DNA from: Comamonas fluminis
GTDB lineage: Bacteria > Pseudomonadota > Gammaproteobacteria > Burkholderiales > Burkholderiaceae_C
DNA: 64,000 nucleotides
Assembly (NCBI RefSeq): GCF_019186805.1
Contig: NZ_CP066783.1
Span: 3,175,501 to 3,239,500 of the forward strand
Reading direction: 5' to 3'
The notes beneath the pieces were generated by a model. That model worked only from the letters and a program-made list of their open reading frames with translations. It did not search any database and was not told the origin of the DNA. The position numbers were made by a program, and so were the translations under genes. This document shows, one piece after another, positions 27,295 through 38,761 of this stretch. Each line of letters opens with the position of its first letter. Positions within the stretch are counted from its first letter, which is position 1.

Positions 27295-28464
27295 TCAACG
27301 TGCGGCGTGAGACAGTGTCCAGACTCCGTGCGGAGACTTGCCCACATTGACCTGGTTGATGACTTTTTTCTCGACCGTATCAATCACCGACAGCTTGCGC
27401 GCCCAGCGCGAGGCCACATAGATGTAGCGACCGTCTGCCGAGACATCCATGCAGTCCGGGCCACCCGGCGCGGGGTAGTTGGCCACGACCTGATTGGTCA
27501 CCATGTCAATCTTGCTGATGGTGTTGGCCACGCGGTTGCTGACGTACAGGTGGCGGTCATCACCAGCCGCACGGAAGGCGTGCGCGCCTGCAGCGGTCTT
27601 GATCTGGCCTGTGCTGCGTGGCGTGGGGCCGGTAATGTCGAAGACTTCCACGCCGTCACCGCCCGTCAGGCCAACGAACAGCTTCTTGCCATCAGGGCTG
27701 CCGTACACGTCAGCAGGCATGGGGCCGGTGGGCACGCGTGCCTTGATGGTCTGTGTGGCGATATCGATGGCTACCAGCGCATCGCTGTCCTGCATGGTCG
27801 AGTACAGCGTCTTGCTTTGCGCATCGATAAACAAATGGCTAGGCGTTTTGCCGGTCGAGACACGCTTGACCAGTGTGGGGGTCTGCGTGGCTGCATCCCA
27901 GCGGTAGAAGTCGATATGGTTCAGGCGGTTGGCCGCCGTGATGAACCACTTCATATCAGGCGAAAAGCGCAGGTGATAGGGGTCCACGATGTCGCGAATC
28001 ACGCGCTGCACGGCTCCCGTGCGGGGGTCCACCAGCGTCAGCGAATCACCGAGCGCATTGGCTACAACGAGAGACTTTTCGTCAGGTGTCAGATACAGGT
28101 GGTGCGGCTCTTTGCCCGTGGGGATGCGCGACTGCTCTTTCCAGGTCTGAGAGTCAACCACGCTGATGCTGGCATCCAGAGAGTTCAGCACGAACACGGG
28201 CGTAGGCCCTTGAACCTTGCTGGCTGCAGCCGCTGGCATCACGCGCGCAGGGGCTGGCGCAGCAGCAGGTGCCGCAGCCCCGGCTGCTGCGGTTGAAGAC
28301 GCGGCCACCGCAGGCTTTGCCACAGCAGGCGCTGCAACCGGAGCACCTGCTGCCGTTGCCGATTTAACCCCAGGTAATGCCGATGCACCCAACCAGACGG
28401 CCAAACCGCCACCGACCAACAAAGCTACAGCAGCGCCAGTGCGCCCAATGGTAAGACGTCCCAC
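27295..28464 (-). CDS. YncE-like beta-propeller protein (YVTN repeats)
   Basis: The C-terminal 300 residues form a seven-bladed propeller of the YncE/YVTN type, with repeats such as YLTPDEKSLVVANALGDSL, VYGSPDGKKLFVGLTGGDGV and VSADGRYIYVASRWARKLSV. The N-terminus has one hydrophobic segment (AAVALLVGGGLAVWLGASAL) and an Ala/Pro-rich linker, so the propeller is likely periplasmic and anchored. Function is unknown; relatives bind DNA or act as scaffolds. Start uncertain: GTG at 28464 follows GAGAAGG, while an in-frame GTG at 28515 has no ribosome site. Confidence 0.75.
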   Translation of the reverse strand: MGRLTIGRTGAAVALLVGGGLAVWLGASALPGVKSATAAGAPVAAPAVAKPAVAASSTAAAGAAAPAAAPAPARVMPAAAASKVQGPTPVFVLNSLDASISVVDSQTWKEQSRIPTGKEPHHLYLTPDEKSLVVANALGDSLTLVDPRTGAVQRVIRDIVDPYHLRFSPDMKWFITAANRLNHIDFYRWDAATQTPTLVKRVSTGKTPSHLFIDAQSKTLYSTMQDSDALVAIDIATQTIKARVPTGPMPADVYGSPDGKKLFVGLTGGDGVEVFDITGPTPRSTGQIKTAAGAHAFRAAGDDRHLYVSNRVANTISKIDMVTNQVVANYPAPGGPDCMDVSADGRYIYVASRWARKLSVIDTVEKKVINQVNVGKSPHGVWTLSHAAR

Positions 28465-28727
28465 AACCACCACCTTCTCAGAATCCACGCAGTGTAGCCG
28501 CGCCTGTGCAGCCACACCATCACTAGCCCAATTCCACGCGGGGCTTAGCGCGTCAACGTTTTGAGTCTTCCTGGCCTTGGCTTCCTCTCGGGGAAGTGCA
28601 TCAAAAACAGGAGCATTCAGCGCAGGATTCTCCTATGTTTCAAAGGAAAAAAGCTGCAAAACCGTTGTAACAATGCCGCAAGGCGCTCACAAAATGATGA
28701 ATGTCAATCACAAACGCGGTGCTATAT

Positions 28728-28757
28728 AAAAAAGGAGCCCTCTGCGGGGCTCCTTTT
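28728..28757. terminator. Bidirectional terminator after the purA/phosphoribosyltransferase genes
   Basis: GGAGCCC (28734-28740) and GGGCTCC (28747-28753) pair around a short loop, with A and T runs outside. It lies just beyond the stop codon at 28781 of the minus-strand cluster and would isolate it from the propeller gene. Confidence 0.85.
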
Positions 28758-28780
28758 CAGGCAAGGCCAGAGCGCAAGGC

Positions 28781-29305
28781 TTAAACCTTCCACTTCTCCA
28801 CGAGCTTTTCAGGGCTCAGCGTGTCGTAGCCTTCAAAGGGCTGGTGAATCCAGGGGTTGGTGCCCAGATAGTCCACCGAGTAGTCGGCTTCGAAAGTCGA
28901 GATACCCTTGGTCCAGATCACGGCGCTGCGCAGCTCAGTGATGGGGGCGTAGTTGGTCTTGAGCATGGCGATCACGGCCTTGAGCGTGGCGCCGGAGTCT
29001 GCCAGGTCATCGACCAGCAGCACGCGACCTGCAATCTCACCCTTGGGGGTGGCGATGAAGCGACCAATATCCAGGTGACCCTGCACGGTGCCGGCTTCGG
29101 CACGGTAAGAGCTGGTGGACATGATGGCCAGAGGCTTGTCGAAAATACGGCTCAGAATATCGCCGGGACGCAGACCACCGCGTGCCAGGCACAGGATGGT
29201 GTCGAATTCCCAGCCAGACTGGTGAATCTTGATGGCCAGCTTTTCGATGAGACCGTGGTACTCGTCGTAGCTCACATACAGGTGCTTACCGTCTTCTGTC
29301 AGCAT
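28781..29305 (-). CDS. Phosphoribosyltransferase (purine salvage type)
   Basis: A 174-residue PRTase. The PRPP-binding loop VLLVDDLADSGATL is at about residues 95-108, and CLARGGLRPGDIL gives the PPi loop region. The closest types are xanthine/guanine or hypoxanthine phosphoribosyltransferases, which recycle purine bases to nucleotides. The position directly downstream of purA supports purine metabolism, but the base used cannot be told from the sequence. Confidence 0.85.
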   Translation of the reverse strand: MLTEDGKHLYVSYDEYHGLIEKLAIKIHQSGWEFDTILCLARGGLRPGDILSRIFDKPLAIMSTSSYRAEAGTVQGHLDIGRFIATPKGEIAGRVLLVDDLADSGATLKAVIAMLKTNYAPITELRSAVIWTKGISTFEADYSVDYLGTNPWIHQPFEGYDTLSPEKLVEKWKV

Positions 29306-29345
29306 CGGTACAGTTCCTTTGAAAGTTCAGTAAAACCCAGCGCTA

Positions 29346-30746
<1,401 letters not shown>

Positions 30747-30759
30747 TTAGTCAAAAGCC

Positions 30760-31908
30760 TTAAATGGCTTGCACGACCCATTGCCCGCCAACATTGGCAA
30801 GCTCACGGTCGCAGTGGAACTCGTCCACTTCACTTTCGTGCCCTGGCAGCACACAGACCACCGTTTCGCCCTTCTGGCGCAATGCGGCAATGGCCGCAGC
30901 CACTTGCACATCATCGCCCCAGGGAGCGCGAATGGCAGCCTTGAGCGGACGCTCGGGCACGACAGCCACCAGTTGTTTGATATCCAGACTGAAGCCAGCG
31001 GCGGGGCGATTGCGCCCGAACACCGCACCGACTTCGTCGTAGCGGCCACCGCGCACCAGGGCATCGCTGCCACCGGGCACATAAATCGCAAAGCGCGTAC
31101 CGCTGTAGTAAGAGTAGCCGCGCAGGTCGGCCAGGTCAAAGCTGACCTTGACGCCGTCCAGACGCTGCACCAGCCAGCGCAAATGTGATAGCACATCACG
31201 CACACCAGCTGTGCGCTCCAGCACTTTTTCAGCCTTATCCAGCACTTCCATGCCGCCATACAGCTGCAGCAGTGCCATCAGGCCTTCGCGTGAGGCTTCG
31301 GGGAAATTGGCGGTCAGTGCGGACAACCCGGTGGCGTCCTTGGAGGCCAGCGCTGCATGCACGCCGCGCAGCACCTGCTCATCGACCATCACGCCAGCCA
31401 GCAGGCTGCGCACAATGCGCACATCTGCCAGGTCCACGATCACGTCCTTGACGCCAGCACCCTTGAGGCAGTCCAGTGCCAGATGCAGCGCTTCGAGGTC
31501 GGCTTCCAAGCCTTCGTGGCCATAGATTTCAGCACCGAACTGGAAAGGCTCACGCGTGGCGCGGGGGCGATCTGGCAGCGCATGAACCACGGGGCCGCAA
31601 TAGCACAGACGTGTCACGCCGCTGCGATTGAGCAGGTGTGCATCAATGCGCGCCACTTGCTGCGTCATGTCTGCACGCAGGCCCATGGTGCGACCAGAGA
31701 GCTGGTCAATCAGTTTGGAAGTCTGAAGGGCGAGAGCTTCGCCTGTACCCGTCAGCAAGGACTCCAGATACTCCAGCATGGGTGGCATGACAAGCTCATA
31801 GCCATAGCTGCGTGCAGTATCGAGCAATCCTCGACGCAATTCTTCGATGTGCCGTGCCTCGGAGGGCAAAACATCGGCAATGTGATCCGGCAGGACCCAA
31901 GCAGACAT
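30760..31908 (-). CDS. hisZ: ATP phosphoribosyltransferase regulatory subunit HisZ
   Basis: HisZ is a catalytically inactive relative of histidyl-tRNA synthetase. It activates the short form of HisG in histidine synthesis. The 382-residue product begins [20 protein letters not shown] and has the class II synthetase-like motifs [20 protein letters not shown] and [13 protein letters not shown]. It lacks the tRNA anticodon-binding domain that the true HisS at 39490-40794 retains. Its presence implies a short HisG elsewhere. Confidence 0.93.
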   Translation of the reverse strand: MSAWVLPDHIADVLPSEARHIEELRRGLLDTARSYGYELVMPPMLEYLESLLTGTGEALALQTSKLIDQLSGRTMGLRADMTQQVARIDAHLLNRSGVTRLCYCGPVVHALPDRPRATREPFQFGAEIYGHEGLEADLEALHLALDCLKGAGVKDVIVDLADVRIVRSLLAGVMVDEQVLRGVHAALASKDATGLSALTANFPEASREGLMALLQLYGGMEVLDKAEKVLERTAGVRDVLSHLRWLVQRLDGVKVSFDLADLRGYSYYSGTRFAIYVPGGSDALVRGGRYDEVGAVFGRNRPAAGFSLDIKQLVAVVPERPLKAAIRAPWGDDVQVAAAIAALRQKGETVVCVLPGHESEVDEFHCDRELANVGGQWVVQAI

Positions 31909-32001
31909 GGAGAAATGGGGAGGCTGTTAAAAATGCGATTCTACCGGCTTTGCCAGCTCTGCCTAATTTGACCTACAAGGCCTAGCCAGTATCGGCGGTA
32001 T

Positions 32002-32190
32002 TTAGAGCAAGGCCAGCGTGATGGCGCCCGCTGCGATACACAGCAATCCGCAAAAGCGCAGTTGCCCGTCTTTGAGTGCCAGCAGCTGGGTAAAAAGGCG
32101 CCGCCACTGCTGCGGAGCCAGCAAAGGCAGCAGCCCTTCCATCACCAGCACCATCCCCATGGCCAGCCCCAAGGTTTCCATCCAGTTCAT
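32002..32190 (-). CDS. DUF2065 small membrane protein
   Basis: A 62-residue protein, MNWMETLGLAMGMVLVMEGL at the start, with two hydrophobic helices (about 5-22 and 42-60) around a basic stretch (QQWRRLFTQLLALKDGQ). It matches DUF2065, often found beside hflC in proteobacteria; the function is unknown. GGAGACAGGT precedes the ATG at 32188-32190. A longer reading from 32229 runs into the hairpin upstream and is rejected. Confidence 0.8.
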   Translation of the reverse strand: MNWMETLGLAMGMVLVMEGLLPLLAPQQWRRLFTQLLALKDGQLRFCGLLCIAAGAITLALL

Positions 32191-32207
32191 ACCTGTCTCC
32201 GAAATAA

Positions 32208-32231
32208 ACAATGGCCCACAAGGGGCCATTG
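32208..32231 (-). terminator. Hairpin between hflC and the DUF2065 gene
   Basis: ACAATGGCCC (32208-32217) and GGGCCATTGT (32222-32231) form a perfect 10-bp stem with a 4-nt loop. On the minus strand it follows the hflC stop and is trailed by TTTATTT. It may terminate or attenuate the hflKC transcript. Confidence 0.65.
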
Positions 32232-32249
32232 TTTTGATAGCAATGAAGC

Positions 32250-33140
32250 TTATTTGCCAGCCGATCCGCCGCTGCGGTAAGCCTTGAAGAAATCGGTCTG
32301 CGAGGGGTCCAGCACCAGCACATCGCTCTTCTTGGAGAAGCTCTCCTTGTAAGCATCGAGGCTGCGGTAGAACTGCGCAAACTGCGGATCCTTACCAAAG
32401 GATTCAGCGTAGATGCGCGCAGCTTCTGCATCGCCTTCGCCCTTGATCTTCTGAGCATCGCGGTAAGCGTTGGCAATGGTGATGTCACGCTGGCGGTCCG
32501 CTTCAGCGCGAATCTTTTCACCTTCTGCCGCACCGGTAGAACGCAGTTCATTGGCCACGCGCTTGCGCTCGGCTTCCATACGGCGATAGACGGACTCGGT
32601 AATGGTCTCAGCGTAGTCCACGCGAGTAATACGCACGTCCACAATGTCCACGCCCCAGGGCTTGGCGCCGCGAACGGTTTCCAGCACTTCACGCTTGACA
32701 TCGGCCATCAGCGCTTCACGCTTGGAAGACAGCAGCTCGCGCACGGTGCGGCGGTTGATCTCTTCCTGGAAAGCATTGCGCACCACGCGATTAAGCTGCA
32801 TGGCACCTGCGGATTCGTCCAGGCCCACGTTACGGATGTATTCCGAGGGCTCGGAAATGCGCCAGCGCACATACCAGTCAATCACCACGCGCTGCTTTTC
32901 AGCAGTCAGCATGGGTTCGGTGTCAGTGCTGTCCAGCGTCAGCAGACGCTTGTCGATATAGCGCACGTTCTGGAAGGGCGGAGGCATCTTCCAGTTCAGA
33001 CCCGGCTCGGTAATCACTTCCTTGATCTGACCCAGCGCATAGACCACGCCAAACTGGCGCTGATCCACCACAAACAGGGTGGAGCTCAACAAGGCCAGCA
33101 CCACAAGAATGCTGGTGACAAAAAATCCAATTCGATTCAC
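32250..33140 (-). CDS. hflC: HflC, regulator of FtsH protease
   Basis: With HflK it forms a membrane cage around FtsH. The 296-residue product has an N-terminal membrane anchor (IGFFVTSILVVLALLSSTLF) and an SPFH/band-7 domain (VVDQRQFGVVYALGQ, ending GEGDAEAARIYAESF). It starts with GTG at 33138-33140, backed by TAGGAGAG, 11 bp after hflK. Confidence 0.96.
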   Translation of the reverse strand: MNRIGFFVTSILVVLALLSSTLFVVDQRQFGVVYALGQIKEVITEPGLNWKMPPPFQNVRYIDKRLLTLDSTDTEPMLTAEKQRVVIDWYVRWRISEPSEYIRNVGLDESAGAMQLNRVVRNAFQEEINRRTVRELLSSKREALMADVKREVLETVRGAKPWGVDIVDVRITRVDYAETITESVYRRMEAERKRVANELRSTGAAEGEKIRAEADRQRDITIANAYRDAQKIKGEGDAEAARIYAESFGKDPQFAQFYRSLDAYKESFSKKSDVLVLDPSQTDFFKAYRSGGSAGK

Positions 33141-33151
33141 TGCATTCTCTC

Positions 33152-34555
33152 CTAGCGTGCGTCACGATCACGGCTGCGCGCATCGCGGCTGCGTGCATCG
33201 CCAGCGGGGTTGGGCACTACGCGAACAGTGGCCGCAGGTGTGGTTGAGCTTGCCGGGGCAGCTGCATCGCCTGTGGCGGCTGCATTGGCAGCACTGCCAA
33301 CACCGCTCATGATCTTGTCCAGCGGCAGGTACAGCAGGTTGGAGCCCTGGCGGGACTCGACCAGCACCTTGGTCACGTTGCTGTAGATCTGCTGCATGGT
33401 GTCCAGATACAGGCGGTCACGCGTAACCTGAGGCGCTTTCTGGTACTCGCTGTACAAGGAGCTGAAGCGGCCCGCATCACCCTGCGCCTGCGCCACGATC
33501 TTGGACTTGTAAGCCTGCGCTTCTTCACCCAGACGAGCCGCCGAGCCGGTAGCACGAGGCACCACATCGTTGGCATATGCCTGGGCTTCGTTCTTGGCGC
33601 GCTCGCGTTCCTGACCGGCCTTGAGCACATCGTCAAACGATGCCTGCACCTGCTCGGGCGGACGCACACCACCTTGCTGCAGATTGATGCCCACCACTTC
33701 AACGCCCACTTTGTAGCGATCCAGAATGGTTTGCATCAGGTCACGCACACGCGGGGCAATCTGGTCACGCTCTTCAGCCAGAGCGGTATCCATCTTCATC
33801 TTGCCAACCACTTCGCGCACTGCAGATTCGGCCACCTGCACCACCGCTTCGGAGGGGCTGCGGCTTTCAAACAGCCAGGCACGGGCATCACTCAGGCGGT
33901 ACTGCACGGCGAATTTGATCTCGACGATGTTTTCGTCTTCGGTCAGCATGGCCGATTCACGCAGACCGGTGCTGCGCACGATGTTGTCGCTGCCCACATC
34001 CGCAGAGCGAATCTGCGAGACATAGACCAGCTCATGCTTTTGCAGCGGGTAAGGCAGGCGCCAGTTGAAGCCCGCCCCCACCGTGCTCTTGTACTTGCCA
34101 AACTGGGTGATAACCGCCTGCTGGCCTTCCTGCACGATGAAAAAGCCAGTACCCAGCCAAATCAGCACAGCCACGCCAGCAATCAGAAACACGCCCTTGC
34201 CCGGATTAAAGGGCTCGGCAGGCTGACCGCCGCCATTGCGACCGGGAGGCAGGCCACGGCCGCCGCCGGGTTTGCCGCCAAACAGACCCGAGAGCTTACG
34301 ATTGAGATCGCGCCACAGCTCATCCAGATCAGGTGGCTGACCTTGCTGGGACGAGGATGGACGAGGACGGGGTGGCTGCTCAGGCGCTGGCGCAGGAGAA
34401 GATGGCCGATCGTTGTCCGAAGGCGAATTGCTGGACTGCGAGGCATCTTCGTTGTTGTTGTCGCCACGACCCCAGCGCGGGTCGTTCAAGTTGAACATCC
34501 CGCGAATGCGTTGCGGTAGCACCGCCAAGCGATGAACGCGTTGTGAAAAATTCAT
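33152..34555 (-). CDS. hflK: HflK, regulator of FtsH protease
   Basis: Partner of HflC. The 467-residue product has a long disordered N-terminus rich in Asn, Ser, Pro and Gly (about residues 20-125), a single membrane helix (VFLIAGVAVLIWLGTGFFIV) and an SPFH domain with VQEGQQAVITQFGKY and AEAQAYANDVVPRA. The tail ends in an unusual charged repeat (SRDARSRDRDAR). ATG 34555 has no strong ribosome site; MFNLNDPRWGRG at 34498 is an alternative start that matches the family N-terminus. Confidence 0.94.
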   Translation of the reverse strand: MNFSQRVHRLAVLPQRIRGMFNLNDPRWGRGDNNNEDASQSSNSPSDNDRPSSPAPAPEQPPRPRPSSSQQGQPPDLDELWRDLNRKLSGLFGGKPGGGRGLPPGRNGGGQPAEPFNPGKGVFLIAGVAVLIWLGTGFFIVQEGQQAVITQFGKYKSTVGAGFNWRLPYPLQKHELVYVSQIRSADVGSDNIVRSTGLRESAMLTEDENIVEIKFAVQYRLSDARAWLFESRSPSEAVVQVAESAVREVVGKMKMDTALAEERDQIAPRVRDLMQTILDRYKVGVEVVGINLQQGGVRPPEQVQASFDDVLKAGQERERAKNEAQAYANDVVPRATGSAARLGEEAQAYKSKIVAQAQGDAGRFSSLYSEYQKAPQVTRDRLYLDTMQQIYSNVTKVLVESRQGSNLLYLPLDKIMSGVGSAANAAATGDAAAPASSTTPAATVRVVPNPAGDARSRDARSRDRDAR

Positions 34556-34626
34556 GCGAGAAGTCTCTGTGTTTTCAAAAAGACATGAACCATGGCAGGC
34601 ATTGTGCCCAATAGGGGCACAAATCC

Positions 34627-35829
34627 CTAGTATTGCGCCTCATCATCCGGGGACATCCAGTACGTATCGTCCGCCCCCTTCTGCTCTTCGCGCTCAACTT
34701 CCTGACGCGCCTGCAAGACCCGGTCTGCCAGCAATTGCCGCAACTGTGCCAGCCCTTGCCCGGACCGGGCACTGACAAACACACGCGGCACAGGAATGCC
34801 GTCAAGCTCGTACTCATCCTGCAGTTGCGCAGGCTGACGCTCGGGCTCTATGGCATCCAGCTTGTTGAAGACCAGGACCTGAGGCACATCGTCTGCCCCG
34901 ATTTCCGCCAGAACTTTCTGCACTTGTTGTATTTGTTCCGGGAAGCCGGGGTTGGATGCATCCACCACATGCAGCAGCAGGTCGGCGTCAATCGCCTCCT
35001 GCAAAGTAGCCTGGAAAGCATCCACCAGACCGTGCGGCAAGTCACGGATGAAACCCACCGTGTCTGACAGGGAAACCGACTCCTCGGCCTCTGCCAGATA
35101 CATCTGCCGGGTGGTCGTATCCAGCGTGGCAAACAACTGATCGGCCGCATAGGCTCGCGCCTTGACCATGGCATTGAACAGTGTGGATTTGCCCGCGTTG
35201 GTATAGCCCACCAGCGAGATATTGAAAACGTCACGACGCGAACGCTGGCGGCGCTGGGTCGAGCGCTGCTTTTTGACCTTCTTCAAGCGCTCCTTGGTGC
35301 GCTTGATGGACTCGTCGATCATCCGGCGGTCCAGCTCGATCTGCTTTTCACCAGGGCCACCACGGCCACCGATACCGCCGGCCTGACGCTCCAGGTGGCT
35401 CCAGCGACGCACCAGGCGTGTGCTGATGTATTGCAGACGGGCCAGTTCCACCTGCAGCTTGCCTTCGTGGCTGCGTGCGCGCTGGGCAAAGATTTCCAGA
35501 ATCAGCATGGTCCGGTCATTGACCGGCATCTGGATGTGACGCTCCAGATTGCGCTGCTGCGCCGGGCTCAGAGCCTGGTCAAACCAGACTTCCTTGGCGC
35601 CGTGCATCTGGGCCAGCATGCGGATTTCGTCCGCCTTGCCACTGCCCACGAACAGGGCGGGGTCGGGGGCCTTGCGTTTGCAAGTCAGACGGGCAACGGG
35701 AAGCAAGCCAGCAGTCTGTGCCAGCAGGCCCAGCTCTTCCAGCTCGTCGTCAAAATGGGGAACGCCAAAATCCACGCCTACCAGCAGCACTGGCGCCGAC
35801 GCGGATCGCTCAAAGGATTCAGAACTCAA
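34627..35829 (-). CDS. hflX: GTPase HflX
   Basis: HflX binds ribosomes and splits stalled ones under stress. The 400-residue product contains the N-terminal HflX domain (VGSGKADEIRMLAQ, VFDQALSPAQQRN-like FDQALSPAQQRNLERH), the glycine-rich GGIGGRGGPGEKQIELDRR, and GTPase motifs GYTNAGKSTLFN, DTVGFIRDLPHGL and NKLDA. The start appears to be TTG at 35829 with a weak AGGT upstream. It lies between hfq and hflK, the standard order. Confidence 0.95.
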   Translation of the reverse strand: MSSESFERSASAPVLLVGVDFGVPHFDDELEELGLLAQTAGLLPVARLTCKRKAPDPALFVGSGKADEIRMLAQMHGAKEVWFDQALSPAQQRNLERHIQMPVNDRTMLILEIFAQRARSHEGKLQVELARLQYISTRLVRRWSHLERQAGGIGGRGGPGEKQIELDRRMIDESIKRTKERLKKVKKQRSTQRRQRSRRDVFNISLVGYTNAGKSTLFNAMVKARAYAADQLFATLDTTTRQMYLAEAEESVSLSDTVGFIRDLPHGLVDAFQATLQEAIDADLLLHVVDASNPGFPEQIQQVQKVLAEIGADDVPQVLVFNKLDAIEPERQPAQLQDEYELDGIPVPRVFVSARSGQGLAQLRQLLADRVLQARQEVEREEQKGADDTYWMSPDDEAQY

Positions 35830-35890
35830 ATACCTGTCCCGTAGGGTAAGAGCCGCGCCGGCAGGACCGGCGGGCAGGAAAGCGCAAAGC

Positions 35891-36145
35891 TTAGGATGCG
35901 GCGACTTCGCCGTCAGCCGCTGCTGCAGCCGAGAAGTTCACGGCGCGGCCGGGAACGATGGTGGAGATGGCGTGCTTGTAAACCATCTGTGTCACGGTGT
36001 TGCGCAGCAACACCACGTACTGGTCAAACGACTCGATTTGGCCTTGCAGCTTGATGCCGTTGACCAGATAGATGGAGACTGGCACATGTTCACGACGCAG
36101 TGCGTTCAGGAACGGATCTTGGAGGAGTTGACCTTTATTGCTCAC
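35891..36145 (-). CDS. hfq: RNA chaperone Hfq
   Basis: An 84-residue Sm-like protein that pairs small RNAs with mRNAs. Sm1 and Sm2 motifs are clear: [24 protein letters not shown] and [22 protein letters not shown]. The C-terminal tail after residue 70 is short and Ala-rich, as in other betaproteobacteria. It is flanked by der and hflX. Confidence 0.98.
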   Translation of the reverse strand: MSNKGQLLQDPFLNALRREHVPVSIYLVNGIKLQGQIESFDQYVVLLRNTVTQMVYKHAISTIVPGRAVNFSAAAAADGEVAAS

Positions 36146-36245
36146 GATATTCTCCGTGTTCGAAGAGTGTTGTTGTAAACCGACACGTTACCACAGCCCC
36201 AGCGAAGACCCTTCGAGAGGGTTTTCCCTTGGGCTGTAGCAAGTA

Positions 36246-37586
36246 TTAATCCTTGTCGGCGTAAGGATTATGGGAGGTTTTCATATCGATGCGCAACGGT
36301 GTGCCCACCAGATTGAATTCCTTGCGGAAGCGTCCTTCCAGAAAACGCTTGTAGGCGTCTGTCACCAGATCCAGCGAGTTGCCGTGAATCACAATGATGG
36401 GCGGGTTCATGCCACCCTGGTGGGCGTATCGCATCTTGGGGCGATAGGCACCAACCTTCTTGGGTGTCTGGAACTGCAGCGCTTCCATCAGGATGCGGGT
36501 CAGCACCGGAGTCGGCATCTTGCAGGTTGCCGAGCGATGCGCCTGGATGATGGACTTCCACAGCGGCTCAAGACCCTGGCGCTTTTGCGCCGAGATGAAG
36601 TGCAGCGGTGCGAACTTCAGAAAGGACAGGCGGGTTTCGATAGAGCGCTCCAGCATCTGGCGCTGATAGTCGTCCACCGCATCCCATTTGTTGATGGCCA
36701 GCACCACCGAGCGGCCGCTTTCCAGGATGTAGCCCGCAATGTGGGCATCCTGATCGGTCACACCCGCCGTGGCATCAATCAGCAGCAGCACCACATTGGC
36801 GCCTTCAATGGCCTGCAGTGTCTTGACCACAGAGAACTTCTCGATGGCCTCGAACACTTTACCCTTGCGGCGCAGGCCGGCGGTGTCGATCAGTTCGAAC
36901 TTCTGGCCGTTGCGCTCAAAAGGCACGGTGATGGCATCACGTGTGGTGCCAGGCATGTCAAAAGCCACCAGTCGCTCTTCACCCAGCCAGGTGTTGATGA
37001 GCGTGGACTTGCCTGCGTTGGGGCGCCCCGCCACGGCCAGACGCACAGGCTTTTGGTCTTCCTCACCGAAGATTTCTTCTTCAGGCTCAGGCAGATTCAG
37101 CAGACCCAGCGCAGCGTCCACCAGGGTTCGCACGCCCTGGCCATGCGCGGCCGAGACGGGCATGACTTCACCCAGACCCAGTTCATAGAACTCGGACAGT
37201 TGTGCGCCATCCTTCATGCCTTCGGCCTTGTTGGCTACCAGCAGCGTTGGCTTGCTCAAACGACGCAGGTAGTTGGCAATCTCGTGATCCTGGCCGGACA
37301 GGCCTGCGCGCGCATCCAGCACAAAGATCACCACATCGGCTTCGGCCACGGCCTGCTGCGTCTGCTTGGCCATCTCCTTGAAGATGCCGCGTGACGCGTC
37401 GGGCTCAAAACCGCCGGTGTCAATGACGATGTATTCATGCTTGCCCTGACGACCTTGGCCGTAGTGGCGATCACGCGTCAGACCAGCAAAGTCGGCGACG
37501 ATGGCATCCCTCGACTTCGTGAGCCGATTAAACAGCGTCGACTTGCCCACATTGGGGCGCCCTACCAGGGCAATAACTGGCTTCAT
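36246..37586 (-). CDS. der: Ribosome-assembly GTPase Der (EngA)
   Basis: Der has two tandem GTPase domains and helps mature the 50S subunit. Both are visible in the 446-residue product: [14 protein letters not shown] with DTGGFEPD near the N-terminus, and [14 protein letters not shown] with DTAGLRRKG in the middle. A C-terminal KH-like domain follows ([20 protein letters not shown]). It is 15 bp after bamB. An imperfect hairpin at 36192-36237 separates it from hfq. Confidence 0.97.
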   Translation of the reverse strand: MKPVIALVGRPNVGKSTLFNRLTKSRDAIVADFAGLTRDRHYGQGRQGKHEYIVIDTGGFEPDASRGIFKEMAKQTQQAVAEADVVIFVLDARAGLSGQDHEIANYLRRLSKPTLLVANKAEGMKDGAQLSEFYELGLGEVMPVSAAHGQGVRTLVDAALGLLNLPEPEEEIFGEEDQKPVRLAVAGRPNAGKSTLINTWLGEERLVAFDMPGTTRDAITVPFERNGQKFELIDTAGLRRKGKVFEAIEKFSVVKTLQAIEGANVVLLLIDATAGVTDQDAHIAGYILESGRSVVLAINKWDAVDDYQRQMLERSIETRLSFLKFAPLHFISAQKRQGLEPLWKSIIQAHRSATCKMPTPVLTRILMEALQFQTPKKVGAYRPKMRYAHQGGMNPPIIVIHGNSLDLVTDAYKRFLEGRFRKEFNLVGTPLRIDMKTSHNPYADKD

Positions 37587-37601
37587 TCCAAAAACAATCT
37601 A

Positions 37602-38759
37602 TCAATCAGGCTTGAAGCCGTACACCGTCCCGCTACGGCTGACGACCACCAGAGTATTGGCGGCCACAACCGGCGCAGTGGCGACTCCCGCCTTATCAGT
37701 TTGCAAACGGGTCAGTGCAGAGCCGTCTTCACGCGACAGCATGTGCACAGTCCCCAAATCATCAGCCAGCACCACAGAACGGCCCAGCACCAAGGGTGCG
37801 GTCAGCTTGCGGTACTGCAGCTTGTCCACGGACCACAGGCGCTCGCCGTCCGTACGACGCCAAGCCTGCACCGTGCCATTACTTTCGGCACCAAAGACGG
37901 ATTGTTCATCACCGTCAATACCATCGCTGCCCTTGGAGTTCTGTGTCCAGCGCACATTGGCGTTGCTGACATCCACACAGCCCACGGTGGCCTGGAAAGC
38001 ACGGGCGCACAGGCTGTTGCCTACGCGGCTGACAGGTCCGACCAGATCCACCAGTCGCTCCACATCGTTGGTGCCGCGAGGTGCCGCCAGAGGCGCCATC
38101 CAGCGCACAGAACCGTTGTCGGGGTCCACACCCGCCAGACGGCCAGAAACGCCTACCACCAGCGTATTGCCAGCAGGCAGCAGCACACCGGGCTGACGCA
38201 GAATCAGCGGCTCATTCGATGGGCCTTCTGCCGACCACAGTTCACGGCCGCTGTTGGCGTCATAAGCGGCCAGCGAGCGATCTGCCAGCATCACAAAGAC
38301 ACGGCCACCCGCCACCAGCGGAGGCGTGTACACCGCGGCGCCAAGGCGCTGCTTCCACAGTTGCTTGCCTTCGGCAAACACCTTCAGTTCATTGCTGCGC
38401 GTGACCACGGCAGTACGCTGGCCATCGCTGCCCACGCCTGTGGTCAGCGGCTCACCGGCGCTGAATTTACCCAGCTGGCTGCCGCTGTTGGCGTCCAGCG
38501 TCGTGACACTGCCATCCTTGGTCACCACCGTCACCGTGTTGCCATGTACCCATGCTGGCATGGCCAGAGGCACTTCGCTGCCCAGCTTGGCAGTCCAGGC
38601 CTGGTGCACGGCGATCTTGGCGGGATTAGCACCCAGGTCCAGAGGCTTTGGCGCATCCTTGCTACCAAACATGGAGCAAGCGCTCAGTGCGCCAGCCAAT
38701 ACAGTCAGCGCCAGTACGCGTGTAGCCGTGCGAGTCACAGTGTGGGCAGAAGTCTTCAA
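37602..38759 (-). CDS. bamB: Outer-membrane assembly lipoprotein BamB
   Basis: BamB is the propeller subunit of the BAM complex that inserts beta-barrel proteins. The 385-residue product has a lipoprotein signal with lipobox LSAC at about residues 25-28, followed by eight PQQ-like propeller blades (for example GSVTTLDANSGSQLGKFSAG, DRSLAAYDANSGRELWSAEG). The start is TTG at 38757-38759, with GGAG 8 bp upstream, 2 bp after the yfgM stop. Confidence 0.94.
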   Translation of the reverse strand: MKTSAHTVTRTATRVLALTVLAGALSACSMFGSKDAPKPLDLGANPAKIAVHQAWTAKLGSEVPLAMPAWVHGNTVTVVTKDGSVTTLDANSGSQLGKFSAGEPLTTGVGSDGQRTAVVTRSNELKVFAEGKQLWKQRLGAAVYTPPLVAGGRVFVMLADRSLAAYDANSGRELWSAEGPSNEPLILRQPGVLLPAGNTLVVGVSGRLAGVDPDNGSVRWMAPLAAPRGTNDVERLVDLVGPVSRVGNSLCARAFQATVGCVDVSNANVRWTQNSKGSDGIDGDEQSVFGAESNGTVQAWRRTDGERLWSVDKLQYRKLTAPLVLGRSVVLADDLGTVHMLSREDGSALTRLQTDKAGVATAPVVAANTLVVVSRSGTVYGFKPD

Positions 38760-38761
38760 GA